A stretch of 64,000 nt of DNA from Plotosus lineatus (taxonomy: Eukaryota > Chordata > Actinopteri > Siluriformes > Plotosidae). Numbering within the stretch: position 1 is the first letter of the stretch; each line of letters begins with the position of its first letter. The position numbers and the translations under genes were made by a program. The notes beneath the pieces were generated by a model. It was given only the letters and a program-made list of their open reading frames with translations. It was not told the DNA's origin and did no database searches. The stretch is from assembly GCA_024760905.1 (NCBI GenBank), contig CM045729.1, positions 80,002,550 to 80,066,549 of the forward strand, in the 5' to 3' direction. This document shows, piece by piece, positions 43,790-53,397 of this stretch.

Positions 43790-43950
43790 CATGTTAAAGA
43801 ACCATTGCTGACTTTTTTCAAGAGGAGCTGCAAAGCCGCCATCATGTTTCTGTTATGCGATGGCCTAGTGAGGGTTGGCTGGGAAGGGCATCATCCTCCC
43901 CGTGACCCTAATTAGGCTGAAGCGGTTCAGAAAGATGAAGGAGTGAAAAT
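43790..43950 (+). mobile_element. tRNA-Ser-like SINE, 3' part with second-type tail (copy D)
   Basis: AAGAACCATTGCTGAC, GCAAAGCCGCCATCATG, GGCTGGGAAGGGCATC and CCCCGTGACCCTAATTAGG followed by GAAGCGGTTCAGAAA. Head missing. Confidence 0.78.
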
Positions 43951-43976
43951 ACATATAGCGTGAACATCTATATATA

Positions 43977-43998
43977 TACACACACACACACACACACA
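43977..43998. repeat. (AC)n microsatellite
   Basis: About 11 AC units immediately left of Tc1 copy B. Confidence 0.9.
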
Positions 43999-45554
43999 GG
44001 TCCTTCTCAAAAATTAGTATATTGTGATAAAGTTCATTATTTTCTGTAATGTACTGATAAACACTGGACTTTTTTTTTTTTTTAGATTCATTACACACAA
44101 CTGAAGTAGTTCAAGCCTTATTGTTTTAATATTGATGATTTTGGCAAAAAAGTAAAAGAAAAACCAAAAATCCCTGTCTCAAAAAATTAGCATATTTCAT
44201 CCGACCAATAAAAAAAAAAATAAAAGTGCTTTTAAAACAAAAAAAAAAGTCAACCTTCAAATAATTATGTTCAGTTATGCACTCAATACTTGGTTGGGAA
44301 TCCTTTTGCAGAAATGACTGCTTCAATGCGGCGTGGCATGGAGGCAATCAGCCTGTGGCACTGCTAAGGTGTTATGGAGGCCCAGGATGCTCCGATAGCG
44401 GCCTTAAGCTCATCCACAGTGTTGGGTCTGGTGTCTCTCAACTTTCTCTTGACAATAGCCCACAGATTCTCTATGGGGTTCAGGTCAGGAGAGTTTGCAG
44501 GCCAATTGAGCACAGTAATACCATGGTCAGTACACCATTTACCAGTGGTTTTGGCACTTTGAGCAGGTGCCAGGTCGTGCTGAAAAATGAAATCTTCATC
44601 TCCATAAAGCTTTTCAGCAGATGGAAGCATGAAGTGCTCCAAAACCTCCTGATAGCTAGCTGCATTGACCCTGCCCTTGATAAAACACAGTGGACCAACA
44701 CCAGCAGCTGACATGGCACCCCAGACCATCACTGACTGTGGATCCTTGACACTGGACTTCAGGCATTTTGGCATTTCTTTCTCCCCAGTCTTCCTCCAGA
44801 CTCTGGCACCTTGATTTCCGAATGACATGCAAACTTTGCTTTCATCCAAAAAAGTACTTTCTTCTGCCGCTGTTTCTGGTTCAAAAGTGGCTTGACCTGG
44901 GGAATATGGCACCTGTAGCCCATTTTCTGCACACGCCTGTGCACGGTGGCTCTGGATATTTCTACTCCAGACTCAGTCCACTGCTTCCACAGGTCTGGAA
45001 TCGGCTCTTCTCCACAATCTTCCCCAGGGTCCGGTCACCTCTTCTGGTTGTGCAGCGTTTTCTGCCATACTTTTTCCTTCCCACAGATGTCCCAGTGAGG
45101 TGCCTTGACACAGCACTCTGGGAACTGCGTATTTGTGCAGAGATTTCTTTCTGTGTCTTACCCTCTTGCTTGAGGGTGCCAATGATGGCCTTCTAGACAG
45201 CAGTCAGGTCAGCAGTCTTACCCATGATTGTGGTTTTGAGTAATGAACCAGGCTGGGAGTTTTTAAAAGCCTCAGGAATCTTTTGCAGGTGTTTAGAGTT
45301 AATTGGTTGATTCAGATGATTAGGTTAATAGCTCGGCAAGAGTACCTTTTCATGATATGCTAATTTTTTGAGATAGGAATTTTGTGTTTTCATGAGCTGT
45401 ATGCTAAAATCATCAGTATTAAAACAATAAAAGACCTTAAAAATTTCAGTTGGTGTGCAATGAATCTAAAATATATGAAAGTTTAATTTTTATCAGTACA
45501 TTACAGAAAATAATGAACTTTATCACAATATGCTAATTTTTTGAGAAGGACCAG
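43997..45554 (-). mobile_element. Tc1-like DNA transposon, copy B
   Basis: Same family as copy A at 18 kb. Ends CAGGTCCTTCTCAAAAATTAG and the inverted TTTTTTGAGAAGGACCAG, right TA at 45555-45556. The left flank is an (AC)n run, so a left TA is not seen. Transposase on the minus strand with an internal deletion before the catalytic domain. Confidence 0.9.
44310..45225 (-). pseudogene. Tc1-like transposase, copy B
   Basis: N-terminus near 45223 (MGKTADLTAV in a broken frame), QKEISAQIRSSQSAVSRHLTGTSVGRK-like HTH pieces, then an uninterrupted 182-codon frame (44364-44912) carrying FLDESKVCMSF (first Asp), VMVWGAMSAAGVG, DFIFQHDLAPAQSAKT (second Asp) and SPDLNPIENLW (Glu). So the DDE triad is intact here, but ~60 bp before the first Asp are deleted and a stop lies near 45195. 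Confidence 0.88.
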
Positions 45555-45555
45555 T

Positions 45556-45661
45556 ATATAAGTAAAAATAAAAGGACAGGACAAAGACTTTCTATTGAAA
45601 CTCCATTAAAATGAAGTTTCAATAGAAAGTCTTTGTCCTGTCCTTTTATTTTTACTTATAT
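45556..45661. repeat. Perfect 47-bp inverted repeat (hairpin) with 12-nt loop
   Basis: Arm 1 is 45556-45602 and arm 2 is 45615-45661; every base pairs. Arms contain TAAGTAAAAATAAAAGGACA and AAAGACTTTCTATTGAAACT; loop CCATTAAAATGA. It begins directly at the TA next to the Tc1 end. No coding capacity and no similarity to the Tc1 ends. Confidence 0.95.
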
Positions 45662-45737
45662 TGGCTCTACGAAAAAGTATTGAGCACTCTCTTACGGAAC
45701 GGTCTACTCAGAAAATTCAAAAAACTCTCTCACACAC

Positions 45738-45748
45738 ATATATATATA

Positions 45749-45839
<91 letters not shown>
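45738..45839. repeat. (TA)n / (CTAT)n microsatellite
   Basis: Short (TA)n, seven CTAT units, then ~30 TA units, ending at the V-SINE start. Confidence 0.95.
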
Positions 45840-45840
<1 letters not shown>

Positions 45841-45842
<2 letters not shown>

Positions 45843-46040
45843 GGCACGGGGGCGTAGTGGTTAGCACGTCCGCCTCACAGCAAGAAGGCCTAGGTTCGAT
45901 TCCCGGCCTGGGCGTTTCTGTGTGGAGTTTGCATGTTCTCCCCGTGCTTGTGCGGGTTTCCTCCGGGTACTCCGGTTTCCTCCCGCAATCCAAAGACTTG
46001 CACTGTAGGTTAATTGGCCATTCTAAATTGACCGTAGATT
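45841..46040 (+). mobile_element. V-SINE-like element (DANA/mermaid type) in a TA repeat
   Basis: tRNA-like head with GGCGTAGTGGTTAGCAC (A-box region) and GGTTCGATTCCCGG (B box), then the conserved central domain TTGCATGTTCTCCCCGTG, GGGTTTCCTCCGGGTACTCC and TTAATTGGCCATTC. The tail region to ~46212 (including CTTCGGGACTGACGGAGG) is not assigned. (TA)n lies on both sides. Confidence 0.82.
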
Positions 46041-46212
46041 CTCTCCTGCAGCGGCACTGGAACCCAGTCGTATCAGCATTTGCCCTTCCATTGGATCCTT
46101 CCGGTGGCGCCGAGACAGGGGGGGACTTTGCGGCTCTGTGCACTGGGGAGTATCACCAGCTGGGGTACCAGCCAGAGCACAGCCATAGTCCTTCGGGACT
46201 GACGGAGGCCTA

Positions 46213-46276
<64 letters not shown>
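46213..46276. repeat. (TA)n(CA)n microsatellite
   Basis: About 16 TA units followed by about 15 CA units, right of the V-SINE tail. Confidence 0.92.
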
Positions 46277-46278
<2 letters not shown>

Positions 46279-46574
46279 TTCTGTCTGTGTCTTATTCACT
46301 CTGTCTGGCTGTCTGGACTGAATTCTTTAATACCATTCATGATTTCAATGCTTGATTGGTCAATAAGGATTTGTGAAAACAGACATGTTTAACTTGTAAT
46401 TTCACATGCAGGCCCCTGTCAATGTATTCTATCCGGAATAATATGTGTTGTGAATGATTTCACATATAAGTGGTGTAATTTTCTGTAAGTTTTTATACTC
46501 TAGGAAATCTGTGCTCTCTGATTCCTCTGTTCATACTGTATAGTTCAATATGGTTCAGTGTTGTTTGCTAGCCA
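46277..46574. other. Unassigned spacer
   Basis: No element or gene recognised in this ~300 bp. Confidence 0.45.
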
Positions 46575-46780
46575 TTCATTCATCATTCATTTCCTGAACC
46601 GCCTAATCAGAGTCAAGAGGAGGCCGGTGCCCATCTCAGCTGACTCTGGTCGAGGACAGAGTACACCCTGGACAGTTCGTCAGGTGATCAAAGGGCAGAA
46701 AGACACTGACGGCTAAGCAGCTACTCTGGATGGAAGTCAGCAATGGTTCTTCTATATGTTTCTCACCATAGACAAACTAA
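46575..46780 (-). mobile_element. tRNA-Ser-like SINE, old copy with second-type tail (copy E)
   Basis: CATTTCCTGAACCGCC, GAGGAGGCCGGTGCCCATC, GTACACCCTGGACAG, GACACTGACGGC and GTCAGCAATGGTTCTTC: the same order as copies A and C but with more substitutions; the head is missing. Confidence 0.75.
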
Positions 46781-46809
46781 ATAATGTGCTTTTATCTGGT
46801 CTTCGGAAT

Positions 46810-47945
46810 CTGGGCTTGCCTTCTAAGAATTAAAGGGGATGTTTTCCCAAGCTCCTATTTTTACCATATCTGATTCTTCTCTTCCTTTACTTGTTGAGGT
46901 AGATGCGTCTGATGTGGCAGTCAGTGTAGTTCTCTCCCAGTGTCTGTCAGATGGAAAGCTTCACCTGTGTTCATTCTTCTCTGCTCATTTCTCTCCAGCT
47001 GAAATAAATTATGATGAGGGAGATCTGGATATACGATGGCCTAGAGGAGGGGCTTCATTAGATTGAGGGTGTTTAACATTATTTTATGGTGTGGAGGAAC
47101 CACAAAAAACTGGAATATGGATAGAAGGCCAAGTATCTGAATCCCAGACAAGCTAGGTGTGCTCTGTTTTTCATTGTTTTGATTTTGTACTGTCTTACCT
47201 CCCTGGTACTACGAACCAGAAGCCAGATGCCTTGTCTAGACTGTTTCAAGAGGAGGAGATTGGAAGTGCTCCAGAATCCATCCTACCAGACCCTGACATT
47301 GTGGCTCCTGTACGCTAGGGAATCGAGATGGTGCTGTAGCAAACCCAGCAGAGGAAGCCGGATCCTGGTAATGGGCTTCCAAATAAACTCTTTGTTCCCA
47401 CTTCTGCGCACTCCAAACTTCTTGAATGGGGACATTCTTTATGTCTGATGAACCATCCAGATACAGGCAGAACATTGAAATTTATTAAAAGATTCTGGTG
47501 GAAAGAAATGAGTGCTGATGTGAAGTCTTTTGTCACTACTTGCCTAGTTTGTGCACAGAATATGTGGTCTGGGCAGAGTACGTGCATAAAACCACGTGTT
47601 GCTCTTCTCCAAGCCTCTGCCCTTTTAAGTGTCATGTAGGTTTCAGCACCCGTTTCTCATGGAGCACGGAATGGATGTTGGGGTCCCTGGGGCTCAAGAC
47701 TTTGTCTGATGGTGCAGGCATGTCTGGCGCCCTTCAGAGAGCTTTGCATCTCTGCTAACGCCAGGCCAAACATCGACACAGAGCTGCACCACTACTCTAT
47801 AAATTGACTCTGCAGTTTGTGGGGCCTTTCAAGGTCCTGAGTTAATCTCATCTCTTACTCCCTTCGACCTCCTCCAACTTTGCAGATTAATCCCACTTTT
47901 GTTCTTGTTTCCCATCTGCGCCCAGTTACTAGGAGCCAACTGGCA
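46810..47945 (+). pseudogene. Ty3/gypsy pol fragment (RNase H and integrase)
   Basis: RNase H start: LPLLVEVDASDVAVSVVLSQ and FFSAHFSPAEINYDEGD (frame 46839). Then connection-domain scraps, and integrase: FIKRFWWKEMSADVKSFVTT and CLVCAQN (HHCC Cys pair near 47550), followed in other frames by a central region. The C-terminal block NPTFVLVSHLRPVTRS lies at 47885-47930, typical of Sushi-like integrase ends. No LTR. The frame is broken at least five times. Confidence 0.75.
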
Positions 47946-48019
47946 TCAGCAACTACATCCTTTGCGGTGAAGCTGACACCAGTCTCAGCAACTTCGGGCG
48001 AACCAATTGTCAGAACATT

Positions 48020-48226
48020 TGGAATCACGAATCAGCCAACTGTGCATGTTTTTGGACTGTGGGAAGAAACCGGAGTACCCGGAGGAAACCCGTGCAAGCA
48101 CAGGAAGATCATGCAAACTCCATACAGATACACTGATGATGTTCCTGGGAATCAAACCCAGGGCCTTCTTGCTGTGAGGTGGCTATACTAATCACTACAC
48201 CACCACCATGCTGCCCGCCCAAATAA
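48020..48226 (-). mobile_element. V-SINE-like element, minus strand
   Basis: Complement of the central domain (GGAGTACCCGGAGGAAACCC, CATGCAAACTCCA) and of the tRNA-like head (GGGAATCAAACCCAGG B box, CTAATCACTAC A-box side). Same family as 45841. Confidence 0.82.
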
Positions 48227-48262
48227 TTTATTTTTTTTGTTTGCTTTACACAGTGTCAAAGA

Positions 48263-48610
48263 TCTGTCTGTCTTCCTTTCGGCTTTTTCCCTTTTACTCA
48301 GGAGTCGCCACAGCGAATCATCTGATTCGCACGTTTGATTTGGCAGGGGTTTTTACGTCGGATGCCCTTCCTGTCACAACCCTTTTAGCAAGGGACGGAA
48401 ACACGCTGACGACTTTGCAGCTACTCTTTACGAAAGTCAGCAATGTTTCTTTTACATGCCTCACACCATAGACAGTGAGAGACATGGCCCGCCTTTGATA
48501 ACCCAGTTAGCCGCACTGGGGGGGGGGGTGACAACCTTGTGGAGAGTGGGACTCGAACCCCCAACCTTTAGATCAGCGATCCAGCGCCCTATACCACCAC
48601 TTCACCACCC
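48263..48610 (-). mobile_element. Full-length tRNA-Ser-like SINE with RTE-A tail and 17-bp target duplication (copy F)
   Basis: Direct repeats TTACACAGTGTCAAAGA (48246-48262) and TTACACAGTGTCTAAGA (48611-48627), 16 of 17 identical, define a 348-bp unit. The order on the minus strand is head (GGTATAGGGCGCTGG, GGTTCGAGTCCCAC), middle, RTE-A 5'UTR-like box (GACAGGAAGGGCATCC), and RTE-A tail (CGCTGTGGCGACTCC...GCCGAAAGGAAGACAG). Confidence 0.93.
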
Positions 48611-48679
48611 TTACACAGTGTCTAAGACCAGTAAGTTTAAAACACTGACTCATTTGCCAAGCCACTTAATAATGCAGGG

Positions 48680-48790
48680 TTAATGTTCACAGGGAGGCTG
48701 AAGCCTATCTCAGCCAACACTATGTGAAAGCAGGGCACACAGGTCCATCCCAGGGATAAGCTAAAACTTCAAAGTCAGAAATGTAAACTT
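48680..48790. repeat. Relic related to the second SINE tail
   Basis: GTTCACAGGGAGGCTGAAGCCTATCTCAGCC with CAGGGCACACAGGTCC resembles the tail of SINE copies A and C and a widespread fish repeat end. Orientation and family remain open. Confidence 0.45.
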
Positions 48791-49360
48791 GGCTCCATCT
48801 GCTGTATGATTTGTAACACTGCAAGTATTTTGATATTTTCATAGTTTACAATTTTTGGAGGAGATGGTGTGCGTATGTTTACAGACTGAATTTCTCAGTA
48901 ATACACTTGAAGGTCGAGCCCACCGTGAACATTTCACAATGTAATATCCAGTAGATGATGCCTGTGTGATTTTTTTTTTTTTTTAATCTCATCCTGTGGT
49001 TTATTTGTTTGAGGAAGTCCTGAAAACCAAGTCACTGGACAAAGTCTGCTGGAGTCATTTCACCTTAAAGATTTATAAAATTAAAATTGTGATGTTATTT
49101 CAACAGAACAGTTCATTATTTTGAGAGTTCAGAATAAAATTGTCAACATTTCCAGTTTTTACTTTATTTTGATTTCATAGACAAAGTGAGTCGGTATGAC
49201 CTCATAACACTTCAAAAATGTTTCACAATGAAGTCCTCAGTGCTTCTGTAAAAACAAACTTTCAAAGAATAAACTTTGAATAGTCAATAATTAACTGAAA
49301 TAAAACAAAACCAGCTCCAATTGATCTGATTCTCTTACAGAGTCTGAAGTGGGAGGAGCT
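48791..49360. other. Spacer 3' of TRIM copy A
   Basis: A T-run at ~48971-48984; otherwise unique AT-rich sequence that may include the 3' UTR of the minus-strand TRIM gene. AATAAA-like signals on the minus strand (TTTATT near 49165) are possible but not specific. Confidence 0.4.
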
Positions 49361-49846
49361 TTAGAGGGGATTCTGGACCATAATCACAGAGGAATGGCAG
49401 TATTGCATCAGTGAATGTGTGTGTGTGTGTTCGTTAGTGAGTGGGTCGGAGAAGGACAGTTTTCCTCTGTCCCAGTCCAGCTGGACTCTGATCCTCTGGA
49501 GTTTCTGTGATACTGAGAGGCAAGTCCTTGACTGTGGTGTAGAAACTGCTCCATATTCACGACCACCATCCGCCACATACCAGATTCCACTCCTGGAGAA
49601 TATCACCCCCTTCCTCTGAGCAGATTCACTCATCACACCCACATACCACAATTTACAGTCTCCAACATCAACATCCCAGCAGGGAGTCCCCGAGTTAAAA
49701 CCCCTCAGAGCCCAGAATACAGGAATACTCATCAATTCTCTCTGGATTATCAGGAAGTTTCCATTCCTCAATGAATCGCACACTGGTCAAATCAGCAGAA
49801 ACAATAAGGAGAGGATGACCGGTGTCGGGATCCAGGGTTACAGGTA
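49361..49846 (-). pseudogene. TRIM A exon 6: PRY-SPRY (B30.2) domain
   Basis: Acceptor TTTTCAG before 49846. PRY: VTLDPDTGHPLLIVSADLTSV, KLPDNPERIDEYSC, LGSEGF. After a shift, SPRY: GTPCWDVDVGDCKLWYVGV, AQRKGVIFSRSGIWYV and VQLDWDRGKLSFSDPLTN. The end is short: after HTHTHSLMQY a TAA at 49361-49363 replaces the usual final strand, so the last ~15-20 residues of the fold are missing. Confidence 0.85.
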
Positions 49847-50067
49847 CTGAAAACACAAAACACAGGAATAAGAGAAAATAGAGACCATGTAAGAAACTCT
49901 GAACCTTTAAGTCTCTGCTGTGCTCCGTTGGTTCCTCAGTCTCTCTGCTCAATACAAACACTGAACGGAGAAAGTTTATTTTAAACAGTCGACTGCATCT
50001 CCGAGGAACCGAATTACACTTTTATAATAAAAATATGCAAACCCCTTCATTGCAGTTTGAGAGAGGA

Positions 50068-50091
50068 AAAAAAAAAAAAAAAAAAAAAAAA
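50068..50091. repeat. A-run in TRIM A intron 5
   Basis: About 24 A residues; the matching intron of TRIM B has a shorter run at 25564-25578. Confidence 0.9.
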
Positions 50092-51032
50092 GTAGGTTAG
50101 TGGATTGAAATTAGAAGTTGTGTACGTGTACACACGATAGAATGAATGAGAAATGGGTACTTTCAGTAGCTTACTATATTGTACAGTGTCCTGCACCTTC
50201 TCCCAGATTCTGAACTTCAGGTTGCTCAGATGCTTTGCCACATGGATCAGTGCTCCTGAAAGCTCCTCTGGATGCTGCAGTGCGCACTGGGCTCTGTAAA
50301 CACATTCAGGAGTCAGTGCTGCTGTGGGTTTGGATTCAGAAACAGAAAGCACATCACTCACCTTTTCACTGTGGCCTTGTATTTCTGTAAAACAACAAAA
50401 TAAATATGATTGACATTTTTATACCAAAGAAATGTGATGATTCTGATAATGGAAACAAGTTTTACTTTCTCACAGTATAAATACTCAATAAATGATCCTC
50501 ACTTGTAAGAACAAGACACCCTCAGCTCCCATCTCATCTTCTATGGCTGTGATTGTGTCTAAAAGAGACGAGATGCGTCTGCTCAGCTTCATCATCATCT
50601 GACTCTTCTGCTCATCTTCCTCTCTCAGTGCAACTATCCTGACTCCCTCATCATCTCGTAGAAACCGGTGAAGCTTCCCAACTCCTCCTTAATCTGACGC
50701 TCTGTGTGTTGGACCTGAAACTGCAGTGAAGAGGAAATGAAATCCATTATGCCATGATGTAAAATATAATATTAAACTCATGCCATTGATTCTGACCTTT
50801 ATATGTTCTGCAGTCTGACTCCAGTTCAGTTTACAGTCTTCAAAGATCTTTAGTTTCTCCTGTAGGGGCTTCAATGCAGTTTTGAGCTTCTCCTGAAACA
50901 AATCCACACACTGCATGGAGACTCTGGGTTTCAGCCCTTATTTTACACATCGTTACCTCACACCACTGTTTATTATGGAGATTTAACTGTACAATGCTCA
51001 GAGTGTGTTTATATAATTATACATTATTTACC

Positions 51033-51415
51033 TTACAGTCTGTTACTGCCTCATCAATGGGGAAGAATTTGTGGTTGGTGTGTTCTCTTGAAATTTGACA
51101 CACCACACACACTGGCTGTTGATCGTCCAGACAGAAGAGTTTGAATTTCTCACTGTGCAGACTACAGACCTCGATGAAGATCTCCGACTTCTCTCCTGTA
51201 AGAAAGTCTCACACAGGTTCTTTAAGGCCCGATTTCTGGGAGGTTGAACCTGAGATGACCTCCTCCGACAAACGGGACATTCTCTGGATCCTTTGGTCTC
51301 CCAGGACTTCTCCAAACACATTTTACACACACTGACTGCAGCCCAGAACAGGATCCTTGAAGATTTCACAGCACACAGGACAGGAGAAATCCTCCTCTGA
51401 GAACTTAGAAGCCAT
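51033..51415 (-). pseudogene. TRIM A exon 1: RING finger and B-box 2
   Basis: Starts MASKFSEEDFSCPVCCEIFKD at 51415 (RING C-C), then KMCLEKSWETKGSRECPVCR (last C-C pair), [11 protein letters not shown], and in another frame [16 protein letters not shown] with [15 protein letters not shown] (B-box CHC...H). The donor after GACTGTAAG is GTAAAT. Two frame shifts: one 2-base loss relative to copy B in the RING and one in the linker. Confidence 0.85.
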
Positions 51416-51619
51416 TTTAAATTTTGCTGTTGTTGTTCTCTCCAGTCCGAATGTTCAGAGTTTCACTGCAACTTTGATTAAAAGTAATTACAGCCTGATT
51501 TCAGCTTTTTTTAAAAGTTAAGCACACAACTTTGTAGGTCCAGTTATTAAATCACTTCTCACAGTACTGAGAATGAGACTCAGTTTTCCTCATAAACCGA
51601 GAATAAAACGAAACCTCAC

Positions 51620-51714
51620 CAGAGCAGAAAACTGCAGGCTGGTTGTGGAGGACCGCAGTCGTCTCAGACTCCACACTTCCTGAAAAGACAAGTTTTAGGA
51701 AAGACTTTTATAGA
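51620..51714 (-). promoter_or_regulatory. Candidate TRIM A promoter and 5'UTR exon
   Basis: On the minus strand a TATA-type sequence CTATAAAAGTCT (51714-51703) is followed ~30 bp later by a candidate start region and a short exon ending GCTCTG with donor GTGAGG at 51619. An acceptor (AAATCAG at ~51498) would place the ATG in exon 2 at 51415. The arrangement is plausible but inferred from motifs only. Confidence 0.4.
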
Positions 51715-51719
51715 ATGCT

Positions 51720-52770
51720 GTTGCCAATATTCACAAACAGTCATTAAATGTCACAAAATGACATTCATCTGAAAAGTTGGCAAATCCAAAATCTACTAAG
51801 CTCATTTGCATTCACCAACACAAAGAGGTAGCTTAAAGTCTGTGTAAATAAAAAACTGCACTTATTATACTTGTGTCTCTAATGTTGGAGTAACAATATA
51901 TGTCAATCGCCTCCAGATGGAAGCAAACAAATGTGAGGAAAAAAGAGAATTTCTTTTCTCAACTGAATAAAGACTTGTCTCCATAAAGATGTGTTGCAGT
52001 GTGTGTGAGAGAAACTGAATAGATTCATATTTTTTCATAACAACGGAGTCCTTGCAGTTTTACCTGTCCGACTTGTTATAGTTCCTTAAAATGTCTCTAA
52101 TCAAAGACACTGAGAGGTGTGGCTGGCCTTTAATAATCCACTTTGCTGCACTGTGTGTTTGGGGGTGGTGGGGTGTCTCAGACATGAGCATGTTAATTGC
52201 CAATTAGATTGGACATCTACAAAAGTCAATCATGGATATAATGTATCATATCAAGAATAGGAAATGTGACATTAATACATGACGAAATGAGTCTGATGTA
52301 TTGATGACCTGATACATTCAGGAAAAAAAAAAATCTATTTTAATCAAGCTGGCAAAATTGACCTGTCTGATAAGATCTGATTCATTAACATGCATCAGAT
52401 CCATTTTGAAAACTCTGTTGTCCATGTGCCTGATAAGATTAATAAATCAATATTCCCAGCCAGGGTTCAACTCCTGCCTTAATGAGCTCATTATGAGGGG
52501 GACCAAAATCATACTATAGCATTGACCTCCAAATCATGTCTGTAAGCAATTAACCTGGCAAATTATCTTGCATCACCCTGGGGGAAATCAACAGTCCAAA
52601 ATAACACAAACCCAGCTGAACAATAAAATTAACTGGCCTATTGAGATAGGAAGCAATTAAGATATGCCACTGGAAAATCAAACTCCCCACCAATCCTCTG
52701 CAATTCTTTCTTTCTCAAATTCTTTCTGAAGTAGTGTTTGTTGATTTATTTTATTTTGTTCTTTTAATTT
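51720..52770. other. Upstream spacer of TRIM A, with an old SINE trace
   Basis: Mostly unique AT-rich sequence. At ~52098-52165 the run GACACTGAGAGGTGTGGCTGGCCTTTAAT and GCTGCACTG is a degraded minus-strand trace of the tRNA-Ser-like SINE middle. No other gene recognised. Confidence 0.45.
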
Positions 52771-52773
52771 CAG

Positions 52774-53395
52774 CTGTTCCCTTCACGGGTCGCCACAGCA
52801 AATGATCTTCCTCCATCTCACCCTATCCCCTGCATCTTCTACTCTTACTCCAACTACCTTCATGTCCTCCTTCACCACATCCATAAATCTTCTCTTTGGT
52901 CTTCCTCTCGGCCTTCTGCCTGGTAGTTCCAACCTCGGCATCCTACTACCAATATGCTCACTATCCCTCCTCTATACATGTCCAAACCATCGCAATCTAG
53001 CCTCTCTGACTTGGTCTTCAAAGCATCTTACATGGGCTGTCCCTCTGATGTGCTCATTCCTGATCCTATCCATCCTCGTTACTCCCAAAGAGAACCTCAA
53101 CATTTTCATCTCTGATACCTCCAGCTCTGCCTTTTCCCCAGGGCCACTGTTTCTAAACCATACAAACATCGCTGGTCTCAACACGGTCTTGTACACTTTT
53201 CCTTTCATTCTTTTCGATACTGTTCTATCACACCAGACATGTTTCCCCAACCATTCCAACCTGCCTGCACACGCTTCTTCACCTCTTTTACACACTCTCC
53301 ATTGCTCTGGATTGTTGAGCCGAAGTACTTAAAATCCTCCACCTTCTTTATCTCTGCTGAGCTTGAAGCAGTCCCACCTCCAACTTGAATTTCTA
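52774..53395 (-). mobile_element. RTE-A LINE 3' fragment
   Basis: Complement of the RTE-A 3' end: tail CTGTTCCCTTCACGGGTCGC at 52776, then the C-terminal domain back to the FKYFGSTIQSNGEC block near 53310 and EIKKVEDFKY at ~53340. It breaks at ~53395 against the 5' end of another RTE-A copy in opposite orientation. Confidence 0.88.
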
Positions 53396-53397
53396 AC

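Larger units (their letters stand above)
49361..51415 (-). pseudogene. TRIM gene A, RING/B-box/coiled-coil/PRY-SPRY, six coding exons with frameshifts
   Basis: Class-IV TRIM layout (TRIM39/TRIM35/bloodthirsty/A33-like E3 ubiquitin ligases). Exons with consensus splice sites: 51415-51033 (RING, B-box), 50892-50797 (96 bp), 50714-50503 (coiled coil), 50384-50362 (23 bp), 50293-50175, and 49846-49361 (PRY-SPRY). Exon sizes 96 and 23 are exactly those of this TRIM class. Lesions: a 2-base loss in the RING (GCSQCV then stop), a shift in the RING/B-box linker, a shortened coiled-coil exon with a stop, and a shift inside PRY-SPRY near 49770. Because all splice sites remain good, either the gene died recently or some shifts are sequence errors. 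The partial duplicate is at 25-27 kb. Confidence 0.85.

Noticed and set aside
45841..45905. Possible tRNA gene upstream of the V-SINE centre
   Set aside because: A and B boxes are present, but the sequence continues into the conserved V-SINE central domain; it is a SINE promoter, not a tRNA gene.
45680..46321. 213-codon frame with Tyr-Ile repeats
   Set aside because: Translation of (TA)n microsatellites around a SINE.
47880..48191. 103-codon frame as an independent gene
   Set aside because: Its first part is the gypsy integrase end (NPTFVLVSHLRPV) and the rest is the complement of a V-SINE.
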